DNA from: Nguyenibacter vanlangensis
GTDB lineage: Bacteria; Pseudomonadota; Alphaproteobacteria; Acetobacterales; Acetobacteraceae
Direction: 5' to 3'
DNA length: 64,000 nucleotides
NCBI RefSeq assembly: GCF_038719015.1
Contig: NZ_CP152276.1
Span: 4,543,501-4,607,500 of the forward strand
In this document: piece after piece, positions 36,494 to 46,673 of the stretch
Numbering within the stretch: position 1 is the stretch's first letter
Layout: the number at the start of each line of letters is the position of its first letter
Notes under the pieces: model-generated
The model's input: the letters and a program-made list of their open reading frames with translations, nothing else
Told to the model about the DNA's origin: nothing
Database searches by the model: none
Translations under genes and position numbers: made by a program

Positions 36494-36757
36494 AACGGCG
36501 GGTGATTTTCGGAAGGGCGATGGTGTAGGCGCATGGCGCAATACTTTGATCGAATGAGCAAAATTCATCCCCGAAGAGTGCACCGCAACTGCGTCACCAT
36601 CGCCGTCTTGGTTCCGCGCAATACGCTGCCGCCCAGGATGGGCGGCATCCTCGCCGCTCTTTGCAGGTCGCCTCTCGTCGGCGCGGACCTCGATTTTGCT
36701 CGCTCGCGTGAAGAGGGGCGCAAGGTCGATCTGTGATTATCAGCAATCTAAGATACG

Positions 36758-37429
36758 CTACAGCTCTCCTGTCGCCGAGCCGTCTTTGTGACGCGGCGAG
36801 GGTATTTTGACCGCTTCCAAATAGGCAATGCACATCAAAACCAGTTGCCTATGTACTGCCTGGCCTTCGGATATCGGCAGATTGCGCTCGAACACGCTAC
36901 GGACGGTCCCGAAGATCGTGGTCAGGAGCGTCAGATTGACGGCCGGCAGATCAGCGAAGGCGGCGTCGGATGCGCTGGCAAACATGGCGGCGGTCGCGGC
37001 ATCGACGCGGCCGCTGAACGCCTCGATCAACGGTTCGTTGTCGATCTCCACGACCGATCGATAGAGGGCGCGTGTCACTTCGACCCGTTCCGTCTTGGCA
37101 TTCCAATAGGTCGTTACGAGGGCTTCGATCATTTGATTGATCGGAGCGCCACGCTGCGCCCGACAGGCGCTCTCAATTTTCTCGGCCAGCGTGTCCAGGT
37201 AACGCGCGTTCAGGGCGTAGAACAGGGCCTGCTTATGAGGGAAATACTGGTACATGGTGCCGACAGACACACCCGCCCGCTCCGCCACGCGTGTGGTCGT
37301 CAGGCGCCGGGGACCATCGACCACCAAAACCTGAATGGTCGCCTCGAAAATGGCGTCCAACGTAGCCGTCGCACGCGTCTGACGCGGCTTTTTCCTAGGG
37401 GTTAGATGGACGGGCGTGCTCAGCGCCAT
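36758..37429 (-). CDS. TetR/AcrR family transcriptional regulator
   Basis: 223-residue repressor-type regulator. The helix-turn-helix is RLTTTRVAERAGVSVGTMYQYFPHKQALFYALNARYL at about residues 41-77; the C-terminal ligand domain is helical. It is divergent from the SDR gene across 73 bp, the usual layout when a TetR protein controls its neighbour and itself. First clear gene of the lower-GC accessory region. Confidence 0.9.
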   Translation of the reverse strand: MALSTPVHLTPRKKPRQTRATATLDAIFEATIQVLVVDGPRRLTTTRVAERAGVSVGTMYQYFPHKQALFYALNARYLDTLAEKIESACRAQRGAPINQMIEALVTTYWNAKTERVEVTRALYRSVVEIDNEPLIEAFSGRVDAATAAMFASASDAAFADLPAVNLTLLTTIFGTVRSVFERNLPISEGQAVHRQLVLMCIAYLEAVKIPSPRHKDGSATGEL

Positions 37430-37502
37430 AAGCGAATCCTCAAACTGAATAATCCTTCATATCTTAGTTCGCGGCAAAACCGAACAGAAGGAGGGTCCGT
37501 TC
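37430..37502. promoter_or_regulatory. shared TetR/SDR control region
   Basis: 73 bp between divergent starts. It has a weak inverted repeat, GTTCG-9 bases-CGAAC (37467-37485), and the SDR ribosome binding site AAGGAGGG (37488-37495). A TetR operator here is likely from layout but not proven by the sequence. Confidence 0.35.
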
Positions 37503-38234
37503 ATGGCCGACAGCAACCGCATCGCGCTCGTCACCGGTGCGAACAAAGGGATTGGATTGGAGATCGCCCGTCAGCTCGCGCAAGCCGGGGTCTTTGTCAT
37601 TATCGGCGCCCGCGATCCCGGACGAGCCAGAGCAGCGGTCGAAAATCTTTCATCTCAGGGGTTGGCGGCACAATCTGTCCCAATCGATGTCGATGACCAG
37701 GCGACCATTGCAGCCGCCGTCGAGACGATTGGCGCGCAGCACGGCAAGCTCGACATTCTCGTCAACAGCGCGGGCATTGTCGATGTGGAGGATGGGCCGC
37801 CGACTGTATCCTCACCCGAGGCCGTCCGTAGAATCATGGACACGAATTTCATTGGCGCCTTGGCTGTGACGCAAGCGATGCTGCCGCTGTTGCGCCGCTC
37901 GTCGGCTGGGCGGATCGTCAATCTGTCCAGCTCTCTGGGTTCGCTGACGCTCAACGGCGATCCCTCGTCCCCTTATTATTCCGCACGTCTCATCGGCTAC
38001 AATGCTTCCAAGGCAGCGCTCAACATGCTGACCGTCCAACTCAGCGCGGAACTGCGTGGTACGCCGATCGTCGTGAACTCGGTAAGTCCGGGCTACGTGA
38101 AGACGGATCTGACGGGGCACAATGGCTTCATGACGCCCGAAGAGGGAGCGAAACTGCCGGTCGAGTATGCGCTGCTCGGCGAGGATGCCGTTTCCGGCCG
38201 GTTCGCAGGGCCAGGCGGCGAAACCCCTTGGTAA
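37503..38234 (+). CDS. SDR family NAD(P)-dependent oxidoreductase (carbonyl reductase-like)
   Basis: 243-residue classical short-chain dehydrogenase. Cofactor loop TGANKGIGLEIARQLA, NSAG at about residue 87, catalytic Ser in NLSSSLGSLTL and YNASK as Tyr-X3-Lys, then SPGYVKTDLTGHNG. The GANKGIG version and the extra loop before YNASK are typical of carbonyl reductase-like SDRs that act on quinones or xenobiotic carbonyls. Probably controlled by the divergent TetR gene. Confidence 0.9.
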   Translation: MADSNRIALVTGANKGIGLEIARQLAQAGVFVIIGARDPGRARAAVENLSSQGLAAQSVPIDVDDQATIAAAVETIGAQHGKLDILVNSAGIVDVEDGPPTVSSPEAVRRIMDTNFIGALAVTQAMLPLLRRSSAGRIVNLSSSLGSLTLNGDPSSPYYSARLIGYNASKAALNMLTVQLSAELRGTPIVVNSVSPGYVKTDLTGHNGFMTPEEGAKLPVEYALLGEDAVSGRFAGPGGETPW

Positions 38235-38601
38235 GGATCGGCAGGCAACACGGAAAAACGCCAATTCTACGATCCAGCGGCCTTCGGCACGCTATACTAC
38301 GCTAGAACTTGATGGCGGGCCGAGAACGATGAAGACGGGCAATTCGTTTTCGCTATAGCCCTCTCATGATCCCCGTTCGGCAGGTGACCTATCGTCGCCG
38401 CACCCTACGTTCCCGATGAATGCTCCACGGGCGCGGTCACTTATCCCCTTGATCATCCCGCATCACCCACCGGCGTCGATGCGAGATAGCTGTTCCGGCG
38501 CAATAATAGCAAAGCAACAGGGTAGAGGCCGGTTTAAATTCACAATTTTGCTTTGGTCTGGCTTGATGAGGGACGGGGCCGCGCGTTGTTGAAAGGTCGT
38601 T
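38235..38601. other. gene-free stretch inside the island
   Basis: 367 bp. Short frames exist but none has a ribosome binding site or recognisable family. Possibly decayed sequence from an earlier insertion. Confidence 0.3.
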
Positions 38602-39597
38602 ATGCGAGTCATTATCCGTGTCCTTGCCACCTTATGGATTTTCACGCTCGTAGGACATGCGAACGGGCAGCCTTGGCAAAACGCCAATCGAACTTCGGCT
38701 GGCCCCATGGAAGCTGTCGCGACATATGCGAACGGCCTGAATCCCACAGCCGTCATGGTGGTGCAGGACGGCAAGGTCATTGCTAACTGGGGCAATGTTT
38801 CTCGGAAGGTGAATATCGCGTCCGTCCGAAAGAGCTTGTTGAGCGCACTCTTTGGCACCGCGATTTCTGACGGCCGTATCAATCTCAACAGCACGCTTGC
38901 CGAACTCAGGATAGACGACAAGCCGCCGCCACTTACGGATGCGGAGAAGCAGGCAACGGTTCGCGATCTGCTCATGGCCCGATCCGGTATCTATCACCCC
39001 GCAGCTTATGAAACCGCCGATATCCGCCAAAGCCGGCCCAAGCGCGGAAGCCATTCGCCGGGCTCATTCTGGTTCTGCAACAATTGGGATTTCAACGCCC
39101 TCGGCACGATCTACAGGCAGCGAACCGGAGAGGATATTTTTCGAAGCTTCGCACAGCGCATCGCGGTGCCGACCGGCATGGAGGATTTTTCAGCAGCGGA
39201 TGGCCGTTACTCTGTCGAAGCATCATCCATCCACCCAGCCTATCCCTTCAGGATGAGCGCCCGCGACCTCGCTCGCTTCGGTCAGCTTTTCCTCAATGAC
39301 GGCCGATGGGACGGCAAGCAGGTCATTCCCGCCTCCTGGGTACGGGAGTCGACCACTGCCTATTCGAGCACCAATCGAGAAGGCATGGGATATGGCTATC
39401 TCTGGTGGACATTGAATCCGCAGGTGTTCGGCCCCGGTGCGGCACAGGCATCCGGCTATGGCGGCCAGCATGTCGCCGTCATCCCCTCAAAGCGGCTGGT
39501 CGTGGTGCAGGTCGTGGACCGCACCCAAAATCCCAAGCGGGCGAGTACCAGCCATTTCGTTGATTTCCTGCGCCAGTTCGTGGCGGCTGCGCCCTGA
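38602..39597 (+). CDS. serine hydrolase, class C beta-lactamase/esterase family, exported
   Basis: 331 residues with an N-terminal signal (VLATLWIFTLVGHANGQ). Catalytic SxxK is SVRK (Ser74, Lys77), the Tyr-X-Asn position is probably NWDFN, and a GYGGQH stretch replaces the KTG motif. Family members include esterases, D-aminopeptidases and 6-aminohexanoate hydrolases; activity on beta-lactams should not be assumed. Ribosome binding site is weak. Ends 9 bp before the DUF930 gene. Confidence 0.85.
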   Translation: MRVIIRVLATLWIFTLVGHANGQPWQNANRTSAGPMEAVATYANGLNPTAVMVVQDGKVIANWGNVSRKVNIASVRKSLLSALFGTAISDGRINLNSTLAELRIDDKPPPLTDAEKQATVRDLLMARSGIYHPAAYETADIRQSRPKRGSHSPGSFWFCNNWDFNALGTIYRQRTGEDIFRSFAQRIAVPTGMEDFSAADGRYSVEASSIHPAYPFRMSARDLARFGQLFLNDGRWDGKQVIPASWVRESTTAYSSTNREGMGYGYLWWTLNPQVFGPGAAQASGYGGQHVAVIPSKRLVVVQVVDRTQNPKRASTSHFVDFLRQFVAAAP

Positions 39598-39606
39598 CGA
39601 GCCTTC

Positions 39607-40320
39607 ATGAGAGCGAGAGGGACGGCGCAGGCAAAAGAACGGTTCAATGGTTGGGGCATCGCCGCATCCGCGCTTCTGCACATCCTGCTAGGCGCGTTCA
39701 TCCTGCTCTTGCCGACCGCTCCGAAACTGCCCGAGCAGCCGGAACAGAGCGTAGACGTGGAAATCGTCACGCTTCCCCCAGTGATCCCGGAAGAAAAGCA
39801 CGGACAGCCGTCCCAGCTCCCCTTGGCGCAGCCGCAGACCGTCGAGCGGGTGGAGAAGCCGGAAGCGCGCTCCGAGACGCCAGCGCCTTCGGAGGAAAGC
39901 CGGCCCCGCGACGAAACGCCGGCGATGGTGAAGCCGTCGCGTATGTTGTCGGAGAGGTCGCTTTCCGATCCCCGGAGCCGGAAGGCTAGGAAGGAACTTG
40001 CGATGCTCACGCCGGACGAGCGGGTCGAGCAGCTATGCAATGTGGAGGCAATGGCGCAGGTCGGATCGTGGAGTAAAGACCTCAAGCCGGATCGCGTTGT
40101 TGCCTATGCCATGGCTGATCCAAAACTATCAGGAAGTTCTTTTTCCGCCGATGGTGCAGCGCTGCATAGCAAGAAGAACTGGTATCGGCTTCGTTTCAAA
40201 TGCGACCTCACGCCGGATCGCAAGAAGGTCGCCGCATTCGAATTTCTCATGGGCGACCCGATTCCACGAACGGAGTGGGAGGAACACAGCCTTCCCTCCG
40301 AGGACAAGCAGCTCGATTAA
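39607..40320 (+). CDS. DUF930 protein with TonB-like N-terminus
   Basis: 237 residues. One membrane helix (GIAASALLHILLGAFILLLPTAP) near the N-terminus is followed by a Pro/Glu-rich periplasmic linker (residues about 40-115), as in TonB. The C-terminal part (MLTPDERVEQLCNVEAMAQVGSW...) is the DUF930 domain, with Cys in LCNVEAM and RFKCDLT that might form a disulfide. Function unknown. Close spacing to genes on both sides suggests one transcript. Confidence 0.75.
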   Translation: MRARGTAQAKERFNGWGIAASALLHILLGAFILLLPTAPKLPEQPEQSVDVEIVTLPPVIPEEKHGQPSQLPLAQPQTVERVEKPEARSETPAPSEESRPRDETPAMVKPSRMLSERSLSDPRSRKARKELAMLTPDERVEQLCNVEAMAQVGSWSKDLKPDRVVAYAMADPKLSGSSFSADGAALHSKKNWYRLRFKCDLTPDRKKVAAFEFLMGDPIPRTEWEEHSLPSEDKQLD

Positions 40321-40373
40321 CTGATATGTTGCGGGTTTCGGGATTTTTCGACGAAAGCGCACAGGACAGATTC

Positions 40374-41129
40374 ATGCGTCTATTCAATATCATTATCGTG
40401 ACCCTAGCCATTTTCTTTCTTCCAGCGGGAGCCAACGCTCAATCGGCTCGACAACAATTCACCGTGCCGACCGTTAGCGGCGGGGTTCTGGTCGAGAGTT
40501 TCGGGGATTGCGCGAACGCAATCTGCCCGGCCGTTCTGATCTTGAGCGGCAGCAAAGGCTTTGGAGCGCCCGTTTATAGCGAGATCGGGCAGACGTTCCG
40601 TGCGGCGGGTTTGAATGCCTATCTCGTTCACGTCCTGTCGGCGGCTGACATTGACTCCATCGCCACGGCGGGCAGTGCGCAGGCCCGCATCGCCTATTAT
40701 GCGCGGCGACTGCCGGACTGGATTTCTGCCGTTCAAGGCGTGGCCACCTATCTCGACGGTCGCCCACGTCACGGCGGTAAGGTCGGCGTTCTCGGAATCT
40801 CGCTTGGTGCGCAAATCGCTTCTGCGGCTTCGGTCGGGAGAGCCGACATTGACGCTCTGGTGCTGGTCGATGGCGGTTTCCCGAACGGCTATTCCCAACC
40901 TGTCCGCTCATTGCCACCCCTGCAATTGATTTGGGGCAGCGCCGATCGGACATTCCCCTTGTCGATCGGGCGGGAGTTGCGGCGGACGGCACAGCAGCTC
41001 GGCGGACCCGTCACGCTTGATGTTTACGAGGGCGAGGCGCACGACTTTTTCTTGAGATCGGGAAGCCGGAATGCTGGCGCTGCCCACAAGAGCGCGGCCG
41101 AGTTTCTGGCATCGCATTTGTCGCGATAG
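40374..41129 (+). CDS. exported dienelactone hydrolase-like alpha/beta hydrolase
   Basis: 251 residues with a signal peptide (RLFNIIIVTLAIFFLPAGANAQS). The nucleophile elbow GVLGISLGAQIA carries Ser rather than Cys; Asp is in IWGSADRTFPL and His in EGEAHDFF. This is a complete catalytic set for a DLH-family esterase in the periplasm. ATG 40374 has AGGA upstream and begins the signal; ATG 40326 is possible. Last gene before a 1-kb gap. Confidence 0.8.
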   Translation: MRLFNIIIVTLAIFFLPAGANAQSARQQFTVPTVSGGVLVESFGDCANAICPAVLILSGSKGFGAPVYSEIGQTFRAAGLNAYLVHVLSAADIDSIATAGSAQARIAYYARRLPDWISAVQGVATYLDGRPRHGGKVGVLGISLGAQIASAASVGRADIDALVLVDGGFPNGYSQPVRSLPPLQLIWGSADRTFPLSIGRELRRTAQQLGGPVTLDVYEGEAHDFFLRSGSRNAGAAHKSAAEFLASHLSR

Positions 41130-42101
41130 TCCTGATTTTCTGACCGGATTGCCGCAGTCTGAATTGGTTTGAGAAATCCTGTCGCGAAACGCGCTCGCAA
41201 AAGTCTGAGTTTCGCGACAGGGTTTTGCGACAGTTTGCGGCTTGCATACAGCGCTGAGATCGCGTTTCGCGCCGCCTTCCTTGGCCCCTTTCGGTGTCGA
41301 TTAGGGCACGCTTCCGTTTCCGTCGGTTACGCCGAACAAGCAGTTCGGCTACCGACCTTTCGTCGCCATTCTGCAACGACCACGCAATTCCGCTGCCGTA
41401 TCGATTGCGTTGATTGCATTACGCCCGCCAAAGTTCTGGCGCTTCAGTGGCGTCTCGTCTTCACGCTTTGGAAGTCCGGTTGTCTGCTTTGAGTGAGGTG
41501 ACCGGAGCGCCGTCAGGCCCTCAAGGCCAAGCCGCTGTGCGGTGGCGCTAACGCGCCAGCCTTGACCGCCTGCCGCCGCCCCGGTGAGGGCTTTCCAAGC
41601 AGACAAGGGACGATTGGGGCCGCGTTCGCGATCCCATCTCCTACGGGCAAAAAGGGCGAGCGAGGCGGGATTTTAAGGAGGGCAAGATAAAGGAAACTGG
41701 CACTGTACCGCGCCGGATTTCTCGATTTCTTGTTGTCTGCACACTGGTTGGCGGGTTGCCGGTCGGCACCATGCTTTTACGCCCACGGTGTCGTGATTGG
41801 TCGGAATTTCCTGATTTTGTTGGCTCGGAAGCGGCACTCTTGCCTGATGGCAAGATAAAAGGCCGCACGGTGCGCGCCAGAGAGACGGTTGTTTTTCAAT
41901 GAGTTACAAGGCGTTTTCACGAGGTGCGAGAATCCGGCGCACCGTGCGCCACGTCAGATTGCCGCGTTGTTCCAACCACTTAATGCGAGGTGCAATCCGC
42001 CGTTCCTGCGCCGTTCTCCGCTATCGTCCGCCATGCTCCCCCTGATCCAAACGATGCGCTTTTTGCCCGCCATACACAAAAATCTGGCGTTCGGGATAAG
42101 C
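41130..42101. other. about 1 kb without recognisable genes
   Basis: Frames present are short and lack support. Non-coding structure is seen: CCTGTCGCGAAAC (41178-41190) and its exact reverse complement (41209-41221), followed by a related TTTTGCGACAG; and GCACGGTGCGC near 41863 facing GCGCACCGTGC about 70 bp on. These spaced repeats resemble binding sites for a recombinase or a partition/replication protein, but no match is known to me. Confidence 0.4.
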
Positions 42102-42130
42102 TCATGATAGGTTACATGTAACTCATGATA
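42102..42130 (+). promoter_or_regulatory. operator-like palindrome before the toxin-antitoxin pair
   Basis: A perfect 12-bp palindrome GTTACATGTAAC (42111-42122) is flanked by direct repeats TCATGATA (42102-42109 and 42123-42130). It lies 20 bp before the antitoxin start, where antitoxin/toxin complexes usually bind to repress their own operon. Confidence 0.6.
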
Positions 42131-42142
42131 TGGAGGGTAATT

Positions 42143-42367
42143 ATGGCCGCGGTGTCGAAGTCAAAGCCAGTCCGGGAGAAGGTGCGCGAGCATCGCGAGC
42201 GGCTGCGCGCACAGGGGCTGCGGCCGATCCAGATTTGGGTGCCGGATGTGCGCTCTCCCTCTTTCCGGGAGCAGGCTCGCCGACAGTCGCAGGCGGTCGC
42301 CGCGAGTGCTCACGCCCATGAGGATCAAGCCTTCATCGACGCCGTGTCCGATTGGGGCAATGAATGA
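42143..42367 (+). CDS. MazE-type antitoxin (DUF3018 family)
   Basis: 74 residues, basic N-terminal half (SKPVREKVREHRERLRAQGLRPIQIWVPDVRSP) that should bind DNA, and an acidic C-terminus (DQAFIDAVSDWGNE) that should wrap the toxin. This is the DUF3018 antitoxin type paired with MazF. GGAGGG lies 5 bp before ATG 42143. The stop overlaps the toxin start as ATGA. Confidence 0.87.
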   Translation: MAAVSKSKPVREKVREHRERLRAQGLRPIQIWVPDVRSPSFREQARRQSQAVAASAHAHEDQAFIDAVSDWGNE

Positions 42368-42723
42368 GGCGCGGCGAAGTCTGGACCGTCTCCGGCGGTA
42401 AGGACTACGCGGGCAAGCCGCGCCCTGCCGTCATTGTGCAGGACGATAGTTTCGACGCCACCGACTCCATTACTATCTGCGTCTTCACCACCGACCCGAC
42501 CGACGCGCCGCTGTTCCGTCTTGTCGTGGAGCCGAACGAACGCAACGGCCTGCGCGCCGCATGTCGCTTGATGGTGGACAAGATCACCACCGTTCCCAAG
42601 GCGAAGATGGGCGCGCATGTCGGGCGGCTCGATGACGAGGACATGGTGCGGCTCAATCAGGCCATGACGGTGTTCCTCGGCATGGCGGTAACGCCGAGGG
42701 CCGGAAGGGGAAAGCAGCCATGA
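42364..42723 (+). CDS. PemK/MazF-family toxin
   Basis: 119-residue mRNA interferase. RRGEVWTVSGGKDYAGKPRPAVIVQDDSF is the typical MazF opening, with SITICVFTTDPTDAPLFRLVVEPNERNGLRAACRLMVDKITTVPKAKMG and a final helix VRLNQAMTVFLGMA. Expected to cleave mRNA in the cytoplasm when the antitoxin is lost, which stabilises the island. Confidence 0.9.
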   Translation: MRRGEVWTVSGGKDYAGKPRPAVIVQDDSFDATDSITICVFTTDPTDAPLFRLVVEPNERNGLRAACRLMVDKITTVPKAKMGAHVGRLDDEDMVRLNQAMTVFLGMAVTPRAGRGKQP

Positions 42724-42808
42724 GCTTCCTCCAACCGAGCGGCGAAAGACGGCCATTGGCGGCACATAGGCTATTCGGGATTTTGGGCGCGTCCGCGATG
42801 CTTAGGCC

Positions 42809-43063
42809 ATGTCCCAGACGCGCGCCCATCGCAGCCGCAAATGTCGCGGGCGCGCAGGAAACGGCGCGCTTCCCAAAGACCTTTACGCCTACGCCGAGGC
42901 CCGGCCTTTGCCCCGCATCGGGCGTCCGCCCAAATGTGAACCCGAGACGTGGACCGTCACCGACGACTGGCCCGACCCGCTGCCGGTCACGCAAGCCGAG
43001 ATCGACCTGTTCGAAGCATGGTTCGGCGACTTTTTCGATGAACTGTTCGGGCCGATCCCATGA
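42809..43063 (+). CDS. hypothetical protein upstream of the recombinase, 84 aa
   Basis: Basic N-terminus then an acidic, aromatic C-terminus (GRPPKCEPETWTVTDDWPDPLPVTQAEIDLFEAWFGDFFDELFGPIP). No known family named by me. It ends 21 bp before the recombinase, suggesting a shared transcript and perhaps a recombinase accessory role (inference). An overlapping frame from 42720 is less likely. Confidence 0.5.
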   Translation: MSQTRAHRSRKCRGRAGNGALPKDLYAYAEARPLPRIGRPPKCEPETWTVTDDWPDPLPVTQAEIDLFEAWFGDFFDELFGPIP

Positions 43064-43084
43064 CCTGACAAGGAGACATGCCCC

Positions 43085-44917
<1,833 letters not shown>

Positions 44918-45010
44918 GGGCGCGTGCCTGTCGGCGGCGCGTCCGCCGGTGGGGCGGACGGTGGGTCTGATGTGCCAGAAAGGGGGCGGGGCGTCCAGTT
45001 CGCGGCATCT

Positions 45011-45057
45011 GGTTCCGTTCGTCCGGTTCCGTGCCTCGGGTTCCGTTCGTCCGGTTC
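45011..45057. repeat. 19-bp direct repeat after the NDUFS4-like gene
   Basis: GGTTCCGTTCGTCCGGTTC occurs at 45011-45029 and 45039-45057, 28 bp apart, just beyond and touching the stop of the NDUFS4-like gene. Confidence 0.6.
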
Positions 45058-45361
45058 AGTGCGTCCAGTTCTGGACCCGGTCGTAGCGGAAATTGTCGGC
45101 GTAGACCTTGGGCTTGCGCACGCGTGGGGTGGGGAGTTCCAAATCGTAGGGCACCGCGTGGCGGTCGGCGTAGGCGACGGCGGATTCGCGGTCGGGGAAC
45201 GTGAGGCGGACCTGTGCGCTGGTGTCGCGGCTGCCGGTCCAGCCCATCAGCGGGTCCTGCCGGCGCGGCTGGGTCTGGCCGTATTCCAGGATCCACTCAT
45301 GGGTGTTGGCCTGGCCGGACTGGGTGGCGGTCTTGGCTTGCTGATAGATTCGGGCCCGCAT
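45056..45361 (-). CDS. NDUFS4-like complex I accessory subunit
   Basis: 101 residues of the ETC complex I NDUFS4 family, a small accessory subunit of NADH dehydrogenase shared by alphaproteobacteria and mitochondria. Family marks: ARIYQQAKTATQSGQANTHEWILEY, PLMGWTGSRDTSAQVRLTFPDRESAVAYADRHAVPYDLE and the end KPKVYADNFRYDRVQNWTH. It lies alone between tRNA-Arg and tRNA-Pro, away from other nuo genes. Confidence 0.93.
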   Translation of the reverse strand: MRARIYQQAKTATQSGQANTHEWILEYGQTQPRRQDPLMGWTGSRDTSAQVRLTFPDRESAVAYADRHAVPYDLELPTPRVRKPKVYADNFRYDRVQNWTH

Positions 45362-45412
45362 GGAATGAGATCCCCTTTTCTTTCGCCGCGTGCTTCCGCT
45401 GCGTCTTCCCGC

Positions 45413-45489
45413 TGGTCGGGGCGCCCGGACTCGAACCGGGGGCCTCGTGTACCCAAAACACGCGCGCTACCAGGCTGCGCCACGCCCCG
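45413..45489 (-). tRNA. tRNA-Pro (anticodon UGG)
   Basis: 77 nt including CCA. Acceptor CGGGGCG/CGCCCCG, D-arm GCGCAGCCTGGTAGCGC, anticodon loop TTTGGGT gives UGG, T-loop TTCGAGT. Confidence 0.95.
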
Positions 45490-45626
45490 AACCCGGGGGA
45501 AGCTATGAGGCATTGGGCGGTCTGGCAAGCGGTCTGGCAGGCGGTCGGGCGAAAATTTCGCCCGAGGGGGCCCAAGGGAGGACAAGGTGGCCGCGTGCGG
45601 CCCTGTGGTGGTGGGGCCGGGCGCGT

Positions 45627-46106
45627 TCAGGCGGCGTCGGATTTGCGGGCGAGCGGCGGGACGAAGAGCGGCGCGGTGTCCCAGGGGAACAGCACCCAGG
45701 TGTCCTGCGGGACCTCGACGACGAACAGGTCGGTCAGGGGCTTGCCCGAGGGTTTGGCGTAGAGACAGGCGAACAGGGCCTTGGGCAGGAGCTGGCGGAC
45801 GAGCTGCGCGGTCACGCCCGAATCGACCAGATCGTCGACGATCAGGAAGCCTTCGCCGTCGCCGGCCGCCGCCGGGGCCTTGACGACGTTCGGCTTGCCC
45901 TGGTGCTCTTCATCGTAGGTCACCACCGAGATCGTCTCGATCAGCCGGCAATCCATTTCGCGGGCGATGATGGCGGCCGGGATCAGGCCGCCGCGGGTGA
46001 TCGCCACGATGCCCTTGAACGGGCCGCGCGGCATCAGCGTTTCCGCGAGCAGGCGCGCGTCGCGGTGCAGTTGGTCCCAGGTTACGGTCGCGTAGTTGGT
46101 GGCCAT
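45627..46106 (-). CDS. gpt: xanthine-guanine phosphoribosyltransferase
   Basis: 159-residue type I phosphoribosyltransferase salvaging guanine, xanthine or hypoxanthine. The PRPP loop is FLIVDDLVDSGVTAQLVRQ, preceded by VAITRGGLIPAAIIAREMDCRLIETISVVTYD; the C-terminal WVLFPWDTAPLFVPPLARKSDAA fits Gpt. The start overlaps the previous stop by one base (TGATG). Its presence 5 kb from the putative methylpurine locus is compatible with using xanthine or guanine made there. Confidence 0.88.
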   Translation of the reverse strand: MATNYATVTWDQLHRDARLLAETLMPRGPFKGIVAITRGGLIPAAIIAREMDCRLIETISVVTYDEEHQGKPNVVKAPAAAGDGEGFLIVDDLVDSGVTAQLVRQLLPKALFACLYAKPSGKPLTDLFVVEVPQDTWVLFPWDTAPLFVPPLARKSDAA

Positions 46107-46474
46107 CAGAACAGCATTCCTCCATCGGGCACGGTATGGTCGGGGCGAATCAGCAGGACCTCGCCGCTTTTGTCGGGCATGTCGAGGGTGAGGACTTCGC
46201 TGTAGCATGAACCGATCTGGCGCTGGGGGACGTTGATGACGGCGCAGACCTGGCGCCCGATCAGCGTTTCCGGCGTGTCGCGGGCCGACAGATGCGTCGT
46301 GGACTGCTTGACGCCGATGCGCGGGCCGAAATCGATCCAGAGCTGGCAGCCCGGCGGGCCGTAGCCCGGGCCGGACGCCGCGGCCGACGGCCTGGCATCC
46401 GTGATCGTGCCCACCCGGATATCGAGGCGGATATCGGGGCGGGGCGTGTCCGTGGCGCGGGGCGCGTCCGTCAT
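46106..46474 (-). CDS. CsaA-like tRNA-binding domain protein
   Basis: 122 residues with the EMAP/tRNA-binding OB fold. DIRVGTITDARPSAAASGPGYGPPGCQLWIDFGPRIGVKQSTTHLS, CAVINVPQRQIGSCYSEVLTL and LIRPDHTVPDGGMLF match CsaA/YgjH, a stand-alone homologue of the methionyl-tRNA synthetase tail with export-chaperone claims in Bacillus. ATG 46474 gives the usual length; ATG 46534 or 46570 would add a tail. Coupled with gpt. Confidence 0.88.
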   Translation of the reverse strand: MTDAPRATDTPRPDIRLDIRVGTITDARPSAAASGPGYGPPGCQLWIDFGPRIGVKQSTTHLSARDTPETLIGRQVCAVINVPQRQIGSCYSEVLTLDMPDKSGEVLLIRPDHTVPDGGMLF

Positions 46475-46673
46475 GGGACGGCGATCCGTGCGCAGCGATC
46501 CGTCCAGAGAGCCGAGAGCGGTGTTTCCCTTCATGGAGCGCCTTTTGCCCGGATCGTTGCCATTTGGCAAAACTTTCGTGGCGCGGCGGCGCGCGGTTTT
46601 TTCGGGCGCAGAGAGCGATTTGGGGTCGGGGTTGCTTCAACCGGGGACGATCGCGCTCTATGGTCGTGGGATC

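Noticed and set aside
38602..39597. Beta-lactam resistance gene
   Set aside because: The SxxK family match is broad, the KTG motif is absent, and esterase-like relatives are more probable.
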